A stretch of DNA of 40,371 nt, from positions 1 through 40,371 of the forward strand of contig JAHYIZ010000027.1 of the NCBI GenBank assembly GCA_019429405.1, in the 5' to 3' direction. Positions 40,245 through 40,371 of the stretch are shown in pieces. The position numbers and the translations under genes are program-made. The first letter of the stretch is position 1, and the number at the start of each line of letters is the position of its first letter. This stretch comes from Paracoccaceae bacterium (GTDB lineage Bacteria; Pseudomonadota; Alphaproteobacteria; Rhodobacterales; Rhodobacteraceae). The notes under the pieces were generated by a model. It did not search any database and was not told the origin of the DNA. It saw only the letters and a list, made by a program, of their open reading frames with translations.

Positions 40245-40371
40245 GTAAGCGCGACGGCATCACCCTATGCGGCGAGGCTTGACGGCTGGTTGAAGCGCCA
40301 TGGCATGAGGTCTTCGATGCCGCTCTGCGGATGGCCGTCGAGGATGGCGCGCAGGGTGGTGGCGATATAGT
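40245..40371 (-). mobile_element. End of an IS66-family insertion sequence (continues beyond window)
   Basis: GTAAGCGCGACGGCATCACC at 40245-40264 has the GTAAGCG start expected of IS66 terminal inverted repeats, and the transposase stop codon follows at once. The boundary lies 33 bp after the fadJ stop. The 8 bp outside it (GGCGCCCA, 40237-40244) would be one copy of the target duplication. Confidence 0.75.
40265..40371 (-). CDS. IS66-family transposase (TnpC), C-terminal end only
   Basis: The visible 34 C-terminal residues read YIATTLRAILDGHPQSGIED followed by LMPWRFNQPSSLAA and a TAG stop at 40267-40265. The DGHP...IEDLMPW pattern is typical of the C-terminus of IS66 TnpC transposases. The catalytic part lies outside the window, so intactness cannot be judged. 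Confidence 0.82.
   Translation of the reverse strand, partial: YIATTLRAILDGHPQSGIEDLMPWRFNQPSSLAA

Noticed and set aside
1-40371. CRISPR arrays, tRNA and rRNA genes, prophage genes
   Set aside because: No regularly spaced repeats, no cloverleaf or rRNA segments and no phage structural genes were found; comM alone is not evidence for a phage or gene transfer agent cluster here.

Overview
The window reads as chromosomal DNA of an alphaproteobacterium of the order Rhodobacterales (Rhodobacter/Paracoccus/Roseobacter relatives). Evidence is the high G+C content, the gene families and their order (penicillin-binding-protein activator next to rsmI-yraN-gshB, glnD overlapping murJ, a short RpoHII-like sigma-32 beside chaN) and a GC-rich intergenic hairpin of a type I remember from this group. 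No rRNA, tRNA or CRISPR array was seen. The only mobile DNA is an IS66-type element entering at the right edge.

Layout. 1-931: 5' part of a metal P1B-type ATPase on the minus strand. 1064-6864 (minus): a run of genes around 3-hydroxybutyrate/acetoacetate metabolism: alpha/beta-hydrolase-OsmC fusion, acetoacetate decarboxylase, bdhA, a patatin-like lipase (compare the bdhA-patD pair of Legionella), an NnrE-like protein and a luciferase-like oxidoreductase. 6953-8373 (minus): ECF sigma factor, zinc-binding anti-sigma factor and a DUF6789 membrane protein. 8683-13306: mostly exported or membrane proteins (DUF3179, a VTT-like membrane protein, a small secreted protein, cytochrome P460, a YeeE/YedE transporter, a YiiX-like papain-fold hydrolase). 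Three start regions here share a TGTAAC-like -35 element and an AGTC -10 element 16-17 bp apart, which I propose is the promoter of the neighbouring ECF sigma factor. 13394-15204: two AhpD-like proteins and a TetR regulator. 15226-18669 (minus): DoxX and coaBC, then rpoH-chaN.

18670-23000: rpoH has a candidate RpoE-type promoter (TGATCC-N16-CGTA). Next to it is the stump of a glutathione S-transferase gene, which ends where a CtrA-like box and then comM begin. gshB, yraN and rsmI follow on the minus strand. 22964-30340: penicillin-binding-protein activator, glnD and murJ in an overlapping series, a rhomboid that has apparently lost its catalytic residues, and trpS. 30449-32731 (minus): two PaaI-type thioesterases and a MATE exporter. 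32919-40211: a fatty-acid oxidation cluster: two MerR regulators, a LiuR-like operator, a long acyl-CoA dehydrogenase, a 70-residue protein, a GST, a thiolase and a FadB/FadJ-type multifunctional enzyme. From 40245 an IS66 terminus and the end of its transposase gene run off the window.

Most individual genes are well-known families. The least ordinary parts are the proposed ECF regulon with its structured 285-bp intergenic region, the GST stump between two regulatory boxes, and the pseudoprotease rhomboid.
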